Shown here one piece after another: positions 15,552 to 24,814 of a DNA stretch of 54,797 bases. The stretch is from IMG/VR virus record IMGVR_UViG_3300046791_000336, positions 1 through 54,797 of that record. One strand, 5' to 3'. Both the position numbers and the translations under genes were made by a program. Position 1 is the stretch's first letter. The number at the start of each line of letters is the position of its first letter. The notes beneath the pieces are model-generated. The model had not been told where the DNA came from and did not search any database. It saw only the letters and a program-made list of their open reading frames with translations. This stretch comes from a virus.

Positions 15552-15943
15552 CGGCCCGGCTCGACTGGGAGGACCAGGCGGCTCACGTCAGACGGTCGAT
15601 CGAGTTGGGTAAGAAGAAGCGCCGGCCACCGACCGCGGACCAGGTAGCGCTTCTTGCGCGCGAGCCCAAGCTTGACATCGGCGAGGTAACCCTCGCGTAC
15701 GCCTACGCTGCGTTGTCTACGTGTCGCCAGGGAGGCATGGGACTGAGTCCTATCCCGATGACGGCTGTGTGGCAGTGGGAGGACCGCAACGGGATAACAG
15801 ATCCTGTGTTGCGCCGGCACTTTGAAGGCGTCATCTCCGCGATTGACTCGATTACGCTGCAAAGGGCGAATCGACCACAGGCAAAGCAAGAGGCACCATC
15901 TAAGAGTGAGCACCCGAAGATGGGTGGAAGGCGGCGAGCATGA
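15548..15943 (+). CDS. Tail assembly chaperone, -1 frame extension (GT-like)
   Basis: Beginning at the slip site the -1 frame encodes ITARLDWEDQAAHVRRSI and runs 131 residues to a TGA overlapping the tape measure ATG. The fusion with the short form would be 269 residues. The segment lacks a sensible own start near its beginning; an ATG-like start at 15605 would remove conserved-looking sequence. The C-terminus is basic (GGRRRA). Analogous to lambda T, which binds the tape measure. Confidence 0.7.
   Translation: MTARLDWEDQAAHVRRSIELGKKKRRPPTADQVALLAREPKLDIGEVTLAYAYAALSTCRQGGMGLSPIPMTAVWQWEDRNGITDPVLRRHFEGVISAIDSITLQRANRPQAKQEAPSKSEHPKMGGRRRA
15868..15905 (+). promoter_or_regulatory. Candidate late promoter before the tape measure gene
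   Basis: GAATCGACCACA inside the chaperone extension has TCGACC at -35 and CACCAT at -12 to -7 relative to 15906, fitting the consensus including A at -11 and T at -7. A GTG stands at 15906, but its frame closes after 31 codons, so the likely target is the tape measure ATG at 15940 with a 34-base leader containing GGAAGG. Weaker than the other copies because the geometry to a real gene differs. Confidence 0.4.
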
Positions 15944-17676
15944 GCGATTTCAATTTCACCATTACCGCAGCAGCCGAACAGGCCAATCGCGCGATCGATG
16001 AGGTTGAGAAGGGGCTTGGCGGTATTAAAAGACAGGCCGATGAAACCACCAAGGGTATCTCTGGTCTTGGCAAGGGTATCCAGGGCGCATTCGCAGCTGC
16101 CGGCGGTATAGCGCTGATTCATCAGCTCGCTGAAATCGACGACGAATTCACCAACCTGTCTAACCATGCGCTCAAGTTCGTAGATGCCGGTCACGATGTA
16201 TCGCAGATCCTAGAAGAGCAAACAACGCTCGCTCACGAACTACACATGGGACTAGAGACGACGCTGAACGCGTACGACGCGGTTCGTGATGCAACCGACG
16301 AGATGAACCTGACGCACGGTCAGCAGATCCGGTTGACGCAATCACTCGGGGAGGCCGCGACGCTCAGCGGTAAGTCTGTCGAGGGTATGGCCGACGCTAT
16401 GCACGGGCTTAAGGTCGCGATGGAAACTGGGCAGGATCCGGCACGCGTCATCCGCGGTCTCATGAAGGAGTACCCGGACCTTGCGGAGACCTGGCGCATC
16501 GCACTCGGTAAGACGAACAAAGAGATCATCGATCTCGCCGACAAGGGGCAGCTCAGCTTTGAACGGTTGACCGATGCGCTTATCGCGCCAGGCGATGCAC
16601 TTGATAAGCTAGATAAGCAATTCGCGCTGCGCAAGGTCACGTGGTCCCAGCAGTGGGCCGAACTCAAGCACGATCTCGAGCAGCCGATCGATTGGCAGGG
16701 CACGATCGACAACATGTACAATGTTGACCGGGCAATCCTTAAGGTCGTTCACGACCTTGAGACTCAGCGCGAGTTGCTAGAGAAGCTAAACACGGCAGGT
16801 CGCACCGACATTACCGCCTCGTATACGCCCACCCGCATCGAGGTGCCGATTAAGAAAACGTCAGACGCAACCAGGGTAGCCAAGGAAGAGCTTTCCGAAT
16901 ACGAGAAGGTTCTTGCCGCTGCGCTAGAGACTGAGCGCAAGGCGATTAACGAATACAACCTGCTCTCGCAAGCGCTTATGAATCACCCCGAACTGTACCG
17001 ACAGATCAGCGTAGAGCTCGGCAAACGACGAGACATCCTGCTCGAGCTGGGATTACTCGAGGCGAAGAGCGTCACCAATGGGTTTGCGGCCCCGGTCAAC
17101 GACACGGCTGGGATTGATACCGAAAAGCTCCTCGCACAGCAGCAGGCGGTTGTCCTGTGGACCGATACCGCCGCAGGCAAGACCGCAAAGTGGAACGAAG
17201 AGCTTGAGAAGAACAAGAAGACCACCGAGGCGTGGGCCGCAGGACTCGGGTCCATCGCGGCCGAGTTTGTGAACATGGCAGAAACCGGCGACATCTCACT
17301 GGAGAAGCTAGGCTCCTCCCTTGCCAAGCTCGCCCTCCAAATCGCCGCGATGCAGATCGGCGGACCGTGGGGCGCGCTCCTGGGCTCGTTCGCCGGTAGC
17401 GTCAGCCTGCCTGGCCACGCCACAGGCGGTCAGTTCATGGTTGGCGGCTCAGGCGGGACAGACTCCAACCTCGTGGCCTTCCGGGCCAGCGCCAACGAGC
17501 GGGTGACCGTAGAGACCCCGGCACAGGTCCAGGCTGGCGCGTTCGGCGGGGGCGGGACGAGCGTGACCGTGGTCGCCCAGAACAACGAGCGCGACGTAAT
17601 CGCCGCCAGTGGCACTTACGCGGCTCAGCGGGTGTTCGTCCAGAATCAGCGCCGTTTCCGCCAGCGTAACCGCTGA
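15940..17676 (+). CDS. Tape measure protein
   Basis: 578 residues, ATG overlapping the chaperone stop. The first 240 residues form the tape-measure domain seen in many siphophages: helical, with SLGEAATLSGKSVEGMADAM, and DKGQLSFERLTDALI. Hydrophobic Ala/Gly segments (GLGSIAAEFVNMAE, GAFGGGGTSVTVV) and long charged helices follow. Its length sets tail length; at roughly 1.5 angstrom per residue about 85-90 nm is expected, short to medium for a siphophage. It ends where the next leaderless promoter begins. Confidence 0.85.
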   Translation: MSDFNFTITAAAEQANRAIDEVEKGLGGIKRQADETTKGISGLGKGIQGAFAAAGGIALIHQLAEIDDEFTNLSNHALKFVDAGHDVSQILEEQTTLAHELHMGLETTLNAYDAVRDATDEMNLTHGQQIRLTQSLGEAATLSGKSVEGMADAMHGLKVAMETGQDPARVIRGLMKEYPDLAETWRIALGKTNKEIIDLADKGQLSFERLTDALIAPGDALDKLDKQFALRKVTWSQQWAELKHDLEQPIDWQGTIDNMYNVDRAILKVVHDLETQRELLEKLNTAGRTDITASYTPTRIEVPIKKTSDATRVAKEELSEYEKVLAAALETERKAINEYNLLSQALMNHPELYRQISVELGKRRDILLELGLLEAKSVTNGFAAPVNDTAGIDTEKLLAQQQAVVLWTDTAAGKTAKWNEELEKNKKTTEAWAAGLGSIAAEFVNMAETGDISLEKLGSSLAKLALQIAAMQIGGPWGALLGSFAGSVSLPGHATGGQFMVGGSGGTDSNLVAFRASANERVTVETPAQVQAGAFGGGGTSVTVVAQNNERDVIAASGTYAAQRVFVQNQRRFRQRNR

Positions 17677-17713
17677 AATCGACCGCATCGCCTGACGGCG
17701 GGACGCTTAGGGC
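17676..17713 (+). promoter_or_regulatory. Leaderless late promoter of the signal-peptide fibre gene
   Basis: AAATCGACCGCA begins 38 bases before the ATG at 17714, its first A being the last base of the tape measure stop; TCGACC at -35 to -30, GGACGCTTAG across -10 with A at -11 and T at -7. No Shine-Dalgarno is seen before the ATG. Confidence 0.78.
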
Positions 17714-19660
17714 ATGAGACGACCCTTAGTGGCTCTGGTCATGGGGATCATGATCGGGCTGGCCATAGTGGCGATTCCGTCATCGGCGCAGCCTGTCCTC
17801 AGCGGCGGGCTACGGCTACCGTCCGGGTGCTCCACCAACGATCTGCCAAAGTGGACCGGATCGACGTGGGCGTGCTCGGGCGGCCCCGCTGTCACGGGTA
17901 GCGGCTCGAGCGGCAGGTCTACCAGGTGGGCGAGCTCGAGTTCGATCGGTAACGGCGCCTGGACCGACGACGGGACCAACGCCACGTCACAAGGCACGGT
18001 CACGTCGACCGGCGCGTTCACGACCGGCACCTCTTCATCGCTCGTCGGCGCCACGATCTGGGGCCCGTCATCGGTTCGCAACCTCGCCAGCACCGGCATC
18101 CCGACATCACTAGCAGGCGGGGCGGCGGGAACGTTCTACGTGGTCTCGCCATCCGGTAACTACGGGATCGTTTCAGCGCGCGCGACCAACGACGCCAACG
18201 GTGCACACATCGCTCTCTACAAGACGAGATCAACGGACGCGTCCGTCAAGACCGCGGTCGTCAACGCGGACACGATCGGCGGCCTAGACTTCCAGGCCGC
18301 GAGCGATTCGTCGACAGTGGTCTCGCCGTCATCGCTCTATGCGGTTGTCGATGGCGCCGTGTCGGCCGGCGTTGTTCCGACGTCGCTTCGGTTGTTCACC
18401 GGCTCCACGTCGCCGATCCTCGCGCTGAATCTCGACTCGTCGCAGAACGCAACCTTCTACGCGGCAGTGACGGCGACCGGTCTCCTCACTGCAACGGCTG
18501 GCGGAACGACCCCAGCGAACTGGACCACAACCGGAACCGGCGACCTGGTTTCCGCCGATGACCTTACCGTCGGCGACGACGCTACGATCACGGACACGCT
18601 TTCGTGTACCGGAGACTTCGCAGTCAACACGAACAAATTCAACGTGACCGCGTCGAGCGGCAACACCACGGTCGCCGGCACGCTCGCATCAACCGGCGCG
18701 ATCACTGACGGCGGCAATCGTGTGTTCTCCGTAGCTGGAGCTGGACTCACGAGCACGACGAGCTCAGTCGATGTTGTAGCCGCATCTGGCGGAGGTCTCG
18801 TAGTCAACGCGAACGACGTCGGCATGATCACCACATGCAACACGGGCGAGCGGCTCGCGTACGAGGGCGGCTCGTGGGTGTGCCGTCAGATCCAGAACGA
18901 CTACAGCGCCAAGCATTACGAATGGAACGACGAGTACACGATGCTGAACTGCGCCAACACTGGGCAGTGCGGCAGCTTCTTCACTGCTCGCGTGTCGGGC
19001 GCGAGCGCTGCATGCACCGGCATCGGCATCGTGGCCAACAGCAACCGGCCCGGAATGATGGAGTTCCTAACCGGATCTACCAATACCGGGTTGGCCGCAC
19101 TTACGACCGTTGCCAACATGCTCGACTTCGCCGCCACTACGTCGGTGTCATTCGAGGCGACGGTAGGGTGGCCGACTCTGTCCACATCCGGCGAGGGATA
19201 CGCGAGCGTCGTTGGATTCGCTGATTCGTTCAACCTGATCGACTTCGCCGACGGCTGCTACTTCCTCTACGACGAGCGAAACGCGGCGGCTACCGGGTCG
19301 AACACCAGCAACCTGAACAAGCTCTCGTGCTGGTGTGCGAAGGGCAGCAACCGAACCAAGTTCTTGATGGACGGTTCAACCGTCAGCGATGGTTCGTTCA
19401 CCACAGTTGATGCACCGGTCGCCGCTGCGGTGCTGCCGGACACGAACATGTACCGGCTCAAGATCACGTTCGACGGTACGACCGCGAAGTTCTATCGCAA
19501 CGGCGTCGACAGCTGCCACATCACGACTAACGTTCCAAACTCGAGCGCTTACACGGGCGTTCAGCTCAACATGCTCAAGTCGGTCGGCGGCACGACCAGG
19601 AGTATGTATCTCGATCAGACGCGCATCGTGCTCGACTACAGCGCAGTGAGGTCACCGTAA
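17714..19660 (+). CDS. Tail fibre-like protein with N-terminal signal peptide
   Basis: 648 residues. Residues 1-26 look like a Sec signal peptide: MRRP, then a hydrophobic core (LVALVMGIMIGLAIVAI) and an SSAQP cleavage-like site. Next comes CSTNDLPKWTGSTWACSG, a Trp-rich Cys-flanked repeat seen in surface fibres, then a long Ser/Thr/Gly beta-repeat region, and from about residue 390 a jelly-roll-like C-terminal domain with several Cys pairs. A signal peptide on a virion fibre is odd: it may be an exported cell-surface protein rather than a structural one. It has its own promoter. Confidence 0.7.
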   Translation: MRRPLVALVMGIMIGLAIVAIPSSAQPVLSGGLRLPSGCSTNDLPKWTGSTWACSGGPAVTGSGSSGRSTRWASSSSIGNGAWTDDGTNATSQGTVTSTGAFTTGTSSSLVGATIWGPSSVRNLASTGIPTSLAGGAAGTFYVVSPSGNYGIVSARATNDANGAHIALYKTRSTDASVKTAVVNADTIGGLDFQAASDSSTVVSPSSLYAVVDGAVSAGVVPTSLRLFTGSTSPILALNLDSSQNATFYAAVTATGLLTATAGGTTPANWTTTGTGDLVSADDLTVGDDATITDTLSCTGDFAVNTNKFNVTASSGNTTVAGTLASTGAITDGGNRVFSVAGAGLTSTTSSVDVVAASGGGLVVNANDVGMITTCNTGERLAYEGGSWVCRQIQNDYSAKHYEWNDEYTMLNCANTGQCGSFFTARVSGASAACTGIGIVANSNRPGMMEFLTGSTNTGLAALTTVANMLDFAATTSVSFEATVGWPTLSTSGEGYASVVGFADSFNLIDFADGCYFLYDERNAAATGSNTSNLNKLSCWCAKGSNRTKFLMDGSTVSDGSFTTVDAPVAAAVLPDTNMYRLKITFDGTTAKFYRNGVDSCHITTNVPNSSAYTGVQLNMLKSVGGTTRSMYLDQTRIVLDYSAVRSP

Positions 19661-20494
19661 GTGTCCGCTGGCTGGGCAAAGAACGAGGTCACCGCGGTCA
19701 AGCGACGCTGTGGGCTCATCATCCTTAAGAACGATGGCGCGATGTCCCCGCGCGAGACCAACTTCTCGGGGCTCGCCATCATCTGCGGCGTCAACTCGCC
19801 GCACTTCGATACAGCGCTCGGAACGATTACGAACCAGCGCAAGCCGCTCAACGTACCCGGCTACCCAGCGCTCACTGGCGGACTGATTACCAGCGTTGAC
19901 GATGACGATGACACTGTGGAGATCGCTGGCCACGGGTTCGAGATCGGCGACGGACCGGTCCAACTGACAACCGGATTCCCGATTCCGGCCGGCACTGCGA
20001 CGCTCACCGACTATTGGGTGGTTCCAGTTGACGTCGACAATTTCAAATTCGCGCTGTCTGTCGCCGATGCCTATGCGGGCATCGTAGTTGACATCACTGA
20101 CCTGACCGATGGCGGCATGGTTGAGGTCATTACCGGGGCGCAGCGCGGAGTAGACGGTCACTTTGTCTATGAGGCAACCCAGGCAGAGACCAACCACGAT
20201 GCGGCAGAGACCATCGTGTGCATCGACACGGCCCTTTACGAGCGAGACCTCGGCGGCGGCGCATACACCACCGTCTTGATGTCAACCAGCTTCGTAGACT
20301 TCGGCGAAGCAGAGCTCGAAAACGGATTAACACGCGACGACGCCTGGCGCGTCATCCTGCGGTCATTGGCCGCAGTCTTTAGCAAAAGCGGCAATGACTA
20401 CGTGTTCCGAGATATGGCTGATTCTAAGGACAGCCATCACGGAACCGTTACGAGTGCCGGGCGCGTTGACGCCGAGGTGGATGACCCAACATGA
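19661..20494 (+). CDS. Tail-associated protein, unknown
   Basis: 277 residues, GTG start directly after the previous stop. The C-terminal third (VFSKSGNDYVFRDMADSKDSHHG) and an acidic beta region in the middle (DDDDDTVEIAGHGFEIGDGP) can be seen; the latter resembles small beta domains found in fibre proteins. It lies between fibre and tailspike genes, so it may be an adaptor. No family recognised. ATGA overlap with the tailspike gene. Confidence 0.55.
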   Translation: MSAGWAKNEVTAVKRRCGLIILKNDGAMSPRETNFSGLAIICGVNSPHFDTALGTITNQRKPLNVPGYPALTGGLITSVDDDDDTVEIAGHGFEIGDGPVQLTTGFPIPAGTATLTDYWVVPVDVDNFKFALSVADAYAGIVVDITDLTDGGMVEVITGAQRGVDGHFVYEATQAETNHDAAETIVCIDTALYERDLGGGAYTTVLMSTSFVDFGEAELENGLTRDDAWRVILRSLAAVFSKSGNDYVFRDMADSKDSHHGTVTSAGRVDAEVDDPT

Positions 20495-22248
20495 GTGATT
20501 TCGTCGACGACTTGACCGCGCTCGCTGGGCCCAAGGTCCAGGCGACAACGATTCCAGAGGGCTCTGAGGACCTAGGTCTTTCCGCCGGCGACTGGAACGA
20601 GATGCGCCAGGCTGCGTACGACATGCGCGCGCATATCATCGCGCTCGGCGATGGCCCTACCGGCAGCTCGCTTTACTACAACGTCACGGCTTCGCCATAT
20701 AGCGCGGCAGGCGATGGCGTCACTGACGACACCGCATCGATCCAGGCGGCGATCGATGACGCTGCGGAGTTCGGTGGCATCGTCTACATCCCAGTTGGGA
20801 CCTATATGATCTCTCAGGCGTCACCATCAATCGGTTACTGCCTGACGGTGCCGAGCAACGTCACATTGCTCGGCGAGACCCGCGGGGGGTCAATCCTCTT
20901 CATGGACGGCGGGCAACCGGCCTTCACCAGGCCGATCAACATCGGGCTATCTGATACCCCAGCATCCAACGTCTTAATCAGCACGTTGACGGTTGACGGC
21001 AATAAGGACAACCAGTCCGTAGAAGAGCACCGAGCAGGAGTCTTCATCTCCGCGGATAGCTCGCTCATTCGCGGCTACAACTTGGTTCTGAAGAACAACA
21101 GCGGCGACGGCTGGGCGCATCACAGCGGCGTGGCCAACGTTCTTGTCGAGTGGTGCGATGTCCACGACAACGATCGCCACGGCGTCGAGTGCTCTGGCGG
21201 CGGGCAGAACAACATCACGGTTCGCAAATGTCGGATCTACGACAACGCAGGCATCCCGGTGAACACGGAGACCGAGGTGGGTGCGGATCCGGTCACCAAC
21301 TACTTCGTAATGGACAACTACCTGGAAAGCACCGGCGTTGGTGTCGCTTGCGACGGCGTCGGCACGGACCCCAACGAACTATCAAACGGATTTTTCATCG
21401 CCGGCAACGTGATCATCGGCGCTGTGTATTGTTTCTACTCGAACAAGATTCGCATCATCGGCAACCGGATCGCACCCACTGCCGAGTGCCAGACAAACCC
21501 CGTCTGGATTAACCGCGCCTGCTCGGATGTGATCGTCGCGAACAATCACATCAAACTGATCGTTAGCGACCTCTCCGACACCATCGGAGCCGTCATCGTA
21601 ACTGGCACCCTGGATGACGAGATGGCGGATGGGGTCAAGATCCTAGACAACGTCATCGAGACCACGTGGGTCGACAGCGTGGGCGTGATCCTGAACAACG
21701 TCAGGTCCACCGAGATTCGCGGCAATTCGATCATCGGCCCGGGCTCCGGCATCGGCGACGGCATCTCGATTCGGAGCACGACGACATTCGATATGGAAAC
21801 GTTCGTAATCCAGGACAACATCATCTCCGGGTTCCGTCGTGGCGTTCTTGCGTGGGGTTACGCTAGCGGCGACGGGCCGATCAAGAATCTGATCATCGGC
21901 GGCAACACGATCGCCGCCAACGGCAACTCGAACGCTCTGGGTGCATTTGATCTGGATTACGACGACCGCCACAACGTCGAGCAATGCGCGGTCTACAGCA
22001 ACGAGCTGATCGACATCCCGGAGGCATTCAAGAGCATCGCCGGCGGAGCGCAAACTGGTTACCCGGACTGCGCTGTGCTCTGTGGTGGCAATCGATTTGG
22101 TGGCGGTCAGTATCTCGTGCAGGCCACTCCCGAGGGAAACCTGGTCGAGTTACCCGGCGCAACGGCATTCGATGTCGTCAACGGAGAGATGTACATCAAG
22201 GTTACCGGCTCCAGCGATACCGGCTGGGCGCTTATCACCCACGCCTAG
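20491..22248 (+). CDS. Beta-helix tailspike (pectate lyase superfamily)
   Basis: 585 residues, ATG in a four-base overlap. After an N-terminal helical adaptor (residues 1-60) the segment AAGDGVTDDTASIQAAIDDA followed by GGIVYIPVGTYMIS is the classic entry to pectate-lyase-superfamily parallel beta-helices. Repeated NN/N-x-I rungs (ILDNVIETTW, IIGGNTIAANG) extend to about residue 500. Such spikes bind or cleave host surface polysaccharide. Catalytic acids cannot be assigned. It is likely the main receptor-binding or depolymerase protein. Confidence 0.85.
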   Translation: MSDFVDDLTALAGPKVQATTIPEGSEDLGLSAGDWNEMRQAAYDMRAHIIALGDGPTGSSLYYNVTASPYSAAGDGVTDDTASIQAAIDDAAEFGGIVYIPVGTYMISQASPSIGYCLTVPSNVTLLGETRGGSILFMDGGQPAFTRPINIGLSDTPASNVLISTLTVDGNKDNQSVEEHRAGVFISADSSLIRGYNLVLKNNSGDGWAHHSGVANVLVEWCDVHDNDRHGVECSGGGQNNITVRKCRIYDNAGIPVNTETEVGADPVTNYFVMDNYLESTGVGVACDGVGTDPNELSNGFFIAGNVIIGAVYCFYSNKIRIIGNRIAPTAECQTNPVWINRACSDVIVANNHIKLIVSDLSDTIGAVIVTGTLDDEMADGVKILDNVIETTWVDSVGVILNNVRSTEIRGNSIIGPGSGIGDGISIRSTTTFDMETFVIQDNIISGFRRGVLAWGYASGDGPIKNLIIGGNTIAANGNSNALGAFDLDYDDRHNVEQCAVYSNELIDIPEAFKSIAGGAQTGYPDCAVLCGGNRFGGGQYLVQATPEGNLVELPGATAFDVVNGEMYIKVTGSSDTGWALITHA

Positions 22249-22250
22249 CC

Positions 22251-23912
22251 ATGAGCGACTGGGTTTCCAAATGGAACTCGGAATGGATCCTCGAGTGGCT
22301 CGGGATGTGCCCGGCCAACACGTTTGATTTCGAGTTCCCGATCGTATTCAACTGGTTCACCAACTGCGGTGATGGTGGACCTCCGTTCACCGGATACGGA
22401 GATGCCGGCGCGATGACGCTCGTGCTTGACCTCGAGAATGGGTTCTCGGTCAAACACAGTTGGATTACTGACGTCATCAAGGCGCGCTCTGGCGTAGAGC
22501 AGCGCATCTCGAGAAACGATACCGACCGCGAGAGCTATGCTGGTGTGGCCTTCCTTACCGGTGAGAACCCGCGCGCGATCCGCGGCGCGCTGGCACGGTA
22601 TGCCGCCATTGGCTCTACGTTCTTGCTCGGCATCCCACACGAGGAGATTGCGCTACGTGCCGACTCGTTCGGTACCACGGTCTACGTTCCAGCTGGTGCG
22701 CTGGCCCTGGTGGACTGGGCAACGACCGGGCAACGCGTTGTAGTGGCTCACGTTGACGACGAGGGCGAGATCCGAGCGGTCAGCGCGGTGGTCCAGTCAG
22801 CAGACGCGGACAGCATCGAGCTCGATATCCAGCCCGGTGCCGCAGGTGCATACGGCGGCACTATCATGCCGGCCAAGGCGGCCTACCTGGAGCCTCAACA
22901 GAACTTCCCGCGCTACCAGGTCAACGCGGAGCAATGGCAGCTGCAAGCGCGGTGCGCGATGCCGATCGACTTTGCACCGGTGCTTGCGAGCTTGAGCCTC
23001 GATGACATCACCGTGTCTGCGGCGTTTGACAGCGCGGTGGTTACCGCACGCGAGTTCGGTCTCATCGGGAACACCAGATTGTTCTACCTGTTCTCGGATG
23101 TCGGCGCACCTGCCGCCGGGACGCTACTCGAGGACCTGGATACCGGTGAATTCGGGTTCACGTACAAGCCTGGCGTGTCAACCATGGGGGACCTGGCGAC
23201 CGCGCTCGATGCGTCCGTGCTCGGCAAGCTAACCGGATCATGGGTCGCCGCCGATACGATTGCCAGTGGCGACCAGTTCGCTCCTGTCGCGTTGACCGGT
23301 GCTGGTGATACCGGCGCGGTTGGCACAGGAGCGACGCTGGAGGAATACGAGAGCCGCAAGGTGTGGAGTCGGGCGCTCAACATCGAGGGCACGATCACGG
23401 ATGGCATTCACGCGATGACGCAAATCCTGGATCACGGTGGCGTCCCGTACGCGCTAGGTACCGCTGACAAGGCGGATTGGTTCCGCGCGGTCTCAATCAG
23501 CGGCGGCGACCAGTACGACTGGCAATGGTTCAAGTTGTTCATGTCTACGGTCGTTGGCAGGCAGAAGAAGTTCTGGCTCCCCACGTGGCGCGACGACCTT
23601 CTGTACTTCTCGCACGCAGGGACGGCGCTGACGATCGATGTAGACGCTGGAGACTTCACCGCATGGTGGCCAGCTCAGCGGCAACACATCCAGGTCGCGC
23701 AAGGCGACACGGTTACGTATGCCGAGGTCCTGGCGGCGGTAGACAACGACGACGGCACTCGAACGCTGACGCTGAGCGTGTCCCTGGACGTCTCCGCGGT
23801 CACGATGGTCTCGTGGCTCGAGCTCTGCCGGTTCGAGAATGCGGACGAGTACACGACCGTGCACAACCAGCACGGGTTTGACGTCACGCTGACGGCAAGG
23901 GTGGTGCCATGA
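22251..23912 (+). CDS. Distal tail / minor tail protein
   Basis: 553 residues from the ATG two bases after the tailspike stop; the frame is open far upstream, but that part overlaps the tailspike. The N-terminus is Trp-rich (DWVSKWNSEWILEWLG) with the FEFPIVFNWFTN strand; the C-terminal GRQKKFWLPTWRDDL is typical of tail-tip proteins that precede DUF2163-like hubs in lambda-like and gene-transfer-agent tails. It probably forms the ring at the tube end. GTGA-type four-base overlap with the next gene. Confidence 0.65.
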   Translation: MSDWVSKWNSEWILEWLGMCPANTFDFEFPIVFNWFTNCGDGGPPFTGYGDAGAMTLVLDLENGFSVKHSWITDVIKARSGVEQRISRNDTDRESYAGVAFLTGENPRAIRGALARYAAIGSTFLLGIPHEEIALRADSFGTTVYVPAGALALVDWATTGQRVVVAHVDDEGEIRAVSAVVQSADADSIELDIQPGAAGAYGGTIMPAKAAYLEPQQNFPRYQVNAEQWQLQARCAMPIDFAPVLASLSLDDITVSAAFDSAVVTAREFGLIGNTRLFYLFSDVGAPAAGTLLEDLDTGEFGFTYKPGVSTMGDLATALDASVLGKLTGSWVAADTIASGDQFAPVALTGAGDTGAVGTGATLEEYESRKVWSRALNIEGTITDGIHAMTQILDHGGVPYALGTADKADWFRAVSISGGDQYDWQWFKLFMSTVVGRQKKFWLPTWRDDLLYFSHAGTALTIDVDAGDFTAWWPAQRQHIQVAQGDTVTYAEVLAAVDNDDGTRTLTLSVSLDVSAVTMVSWLELCRFENADEYTTVHNQHGFDVTLTARVVP

Positions 23913-24814
23913 GCGATCCTGTTCTTGACCTGGAAGCGGGGGAGGAATCGTCTAGTCCGCGTGAATACTTTGACGTGATAGTTGGGGCTGTAACTTATCG
24001 ACTGACGAGCGGGACTCGCGATCTACTGATCGGTTCTACGCTGTATCTCGCCACTGCGATCAGTCGGGCCGACCTGAGTACGATGCAGGTTCGCTCTGGT
24101 GGCGACAACACGATAGAGGTCCGCGTCCCGGTAAATCACGCGCTTGTCAAAAGATGGTTGCGCGGTGGGGTGCCCCCAAAAACCGCATCACTCACCGCTT
24201 ACCGCGCATACATCCCATCTATGGACACCGAACGATTTTGGAGCGGCCCCATTGTATCAATGGACTTCAGCGAACAGGGAATCGCCAAGCTCGTAGTCGC
24301 ATCGCAGATGGGCGAACCGCTACGTAAACGGCTGCCCACTATCACGGCGGGGTCGCAGTGCAGCCACGTCCTATACGACTCGGGATGCAAGATCGATCGC
24401 GACGGGGTTAACGGAGACGGCTATCCGTATCTCTGTTCAACAACTGTGCTCGCGGTCTCAGGCAGAGACATCAGGGTGGACCTGTCGACGATCCCGGCCG
24501 GCTACACGCATCGCGCGACCTGGCTTGCGCTAGGCGAGGTCATTGCTACCAGCGGCGACGCTATCGGCGATCGGATGAGCATCCGGGATCAAAACGATCC
24601 ATCTCCTGGGGTAAGCACGGTTACTGTGGTCGGAATGCAACTGCCAATGTCTGGGCTCAAGATTGGCGACACCGTCACCCTGATGGCTGGCTGCGCGCAC
24701 GATATCGCCGCCTGTAATTCCAAGTTTTCGAATAAAGAAAACTACGGGGGGCTGCCCTTCATGAATCCAAACAACCCATATCGCGCACCGCAGTCGGGAC
24801 CGAGGCGATCATGA
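23909..24814 (+). CDS. Tail-tip hub protein, DUF2163 / Phage_BR0599 type
   Basis: 301 residues. The C-terminal motif GCAHDIAACNSKFSNKENYG and the upstream Cys pair in QCSHVLYDSGCKID are diagnostic of the DUF2163/BR0599 family; the four Cys likely hold an iron-sulfur cluster, as in lambda gpL and the gene-transfer-agent hub. It forms the tail hub beneath the TipJ-like protein. It starts and ends with ATGA overlaps, so the three tip genes are one translational unit. Confidence 0.85.
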   Translation: MSDPVLDLEAGEESSSPREYFDVIVGAVTYRLTSGTRDLLIGSTLYLATAISRADLSTMQVRSGGDNTIEVRVPVNHALVKRWLRGGVPPKTASLTAYRAYIPSMDTERFWSGPIVSMDFSEQGIAKLVVASQMGEPLRKRLPTITAGSQCSHVLYDSGCKIDRDGVNGDGYPYLCSTTVLAVSGRDIRVDLSTIPAGYTHRATWLALGEVIATSGDAIGDRMSIRDQNDPSPGVSTVTVVGMQLPMSGLKIGDTVTLMAGCAHDIAACNSKFSNKENYGGLPFMNPNNPYRAPQSGPRRS

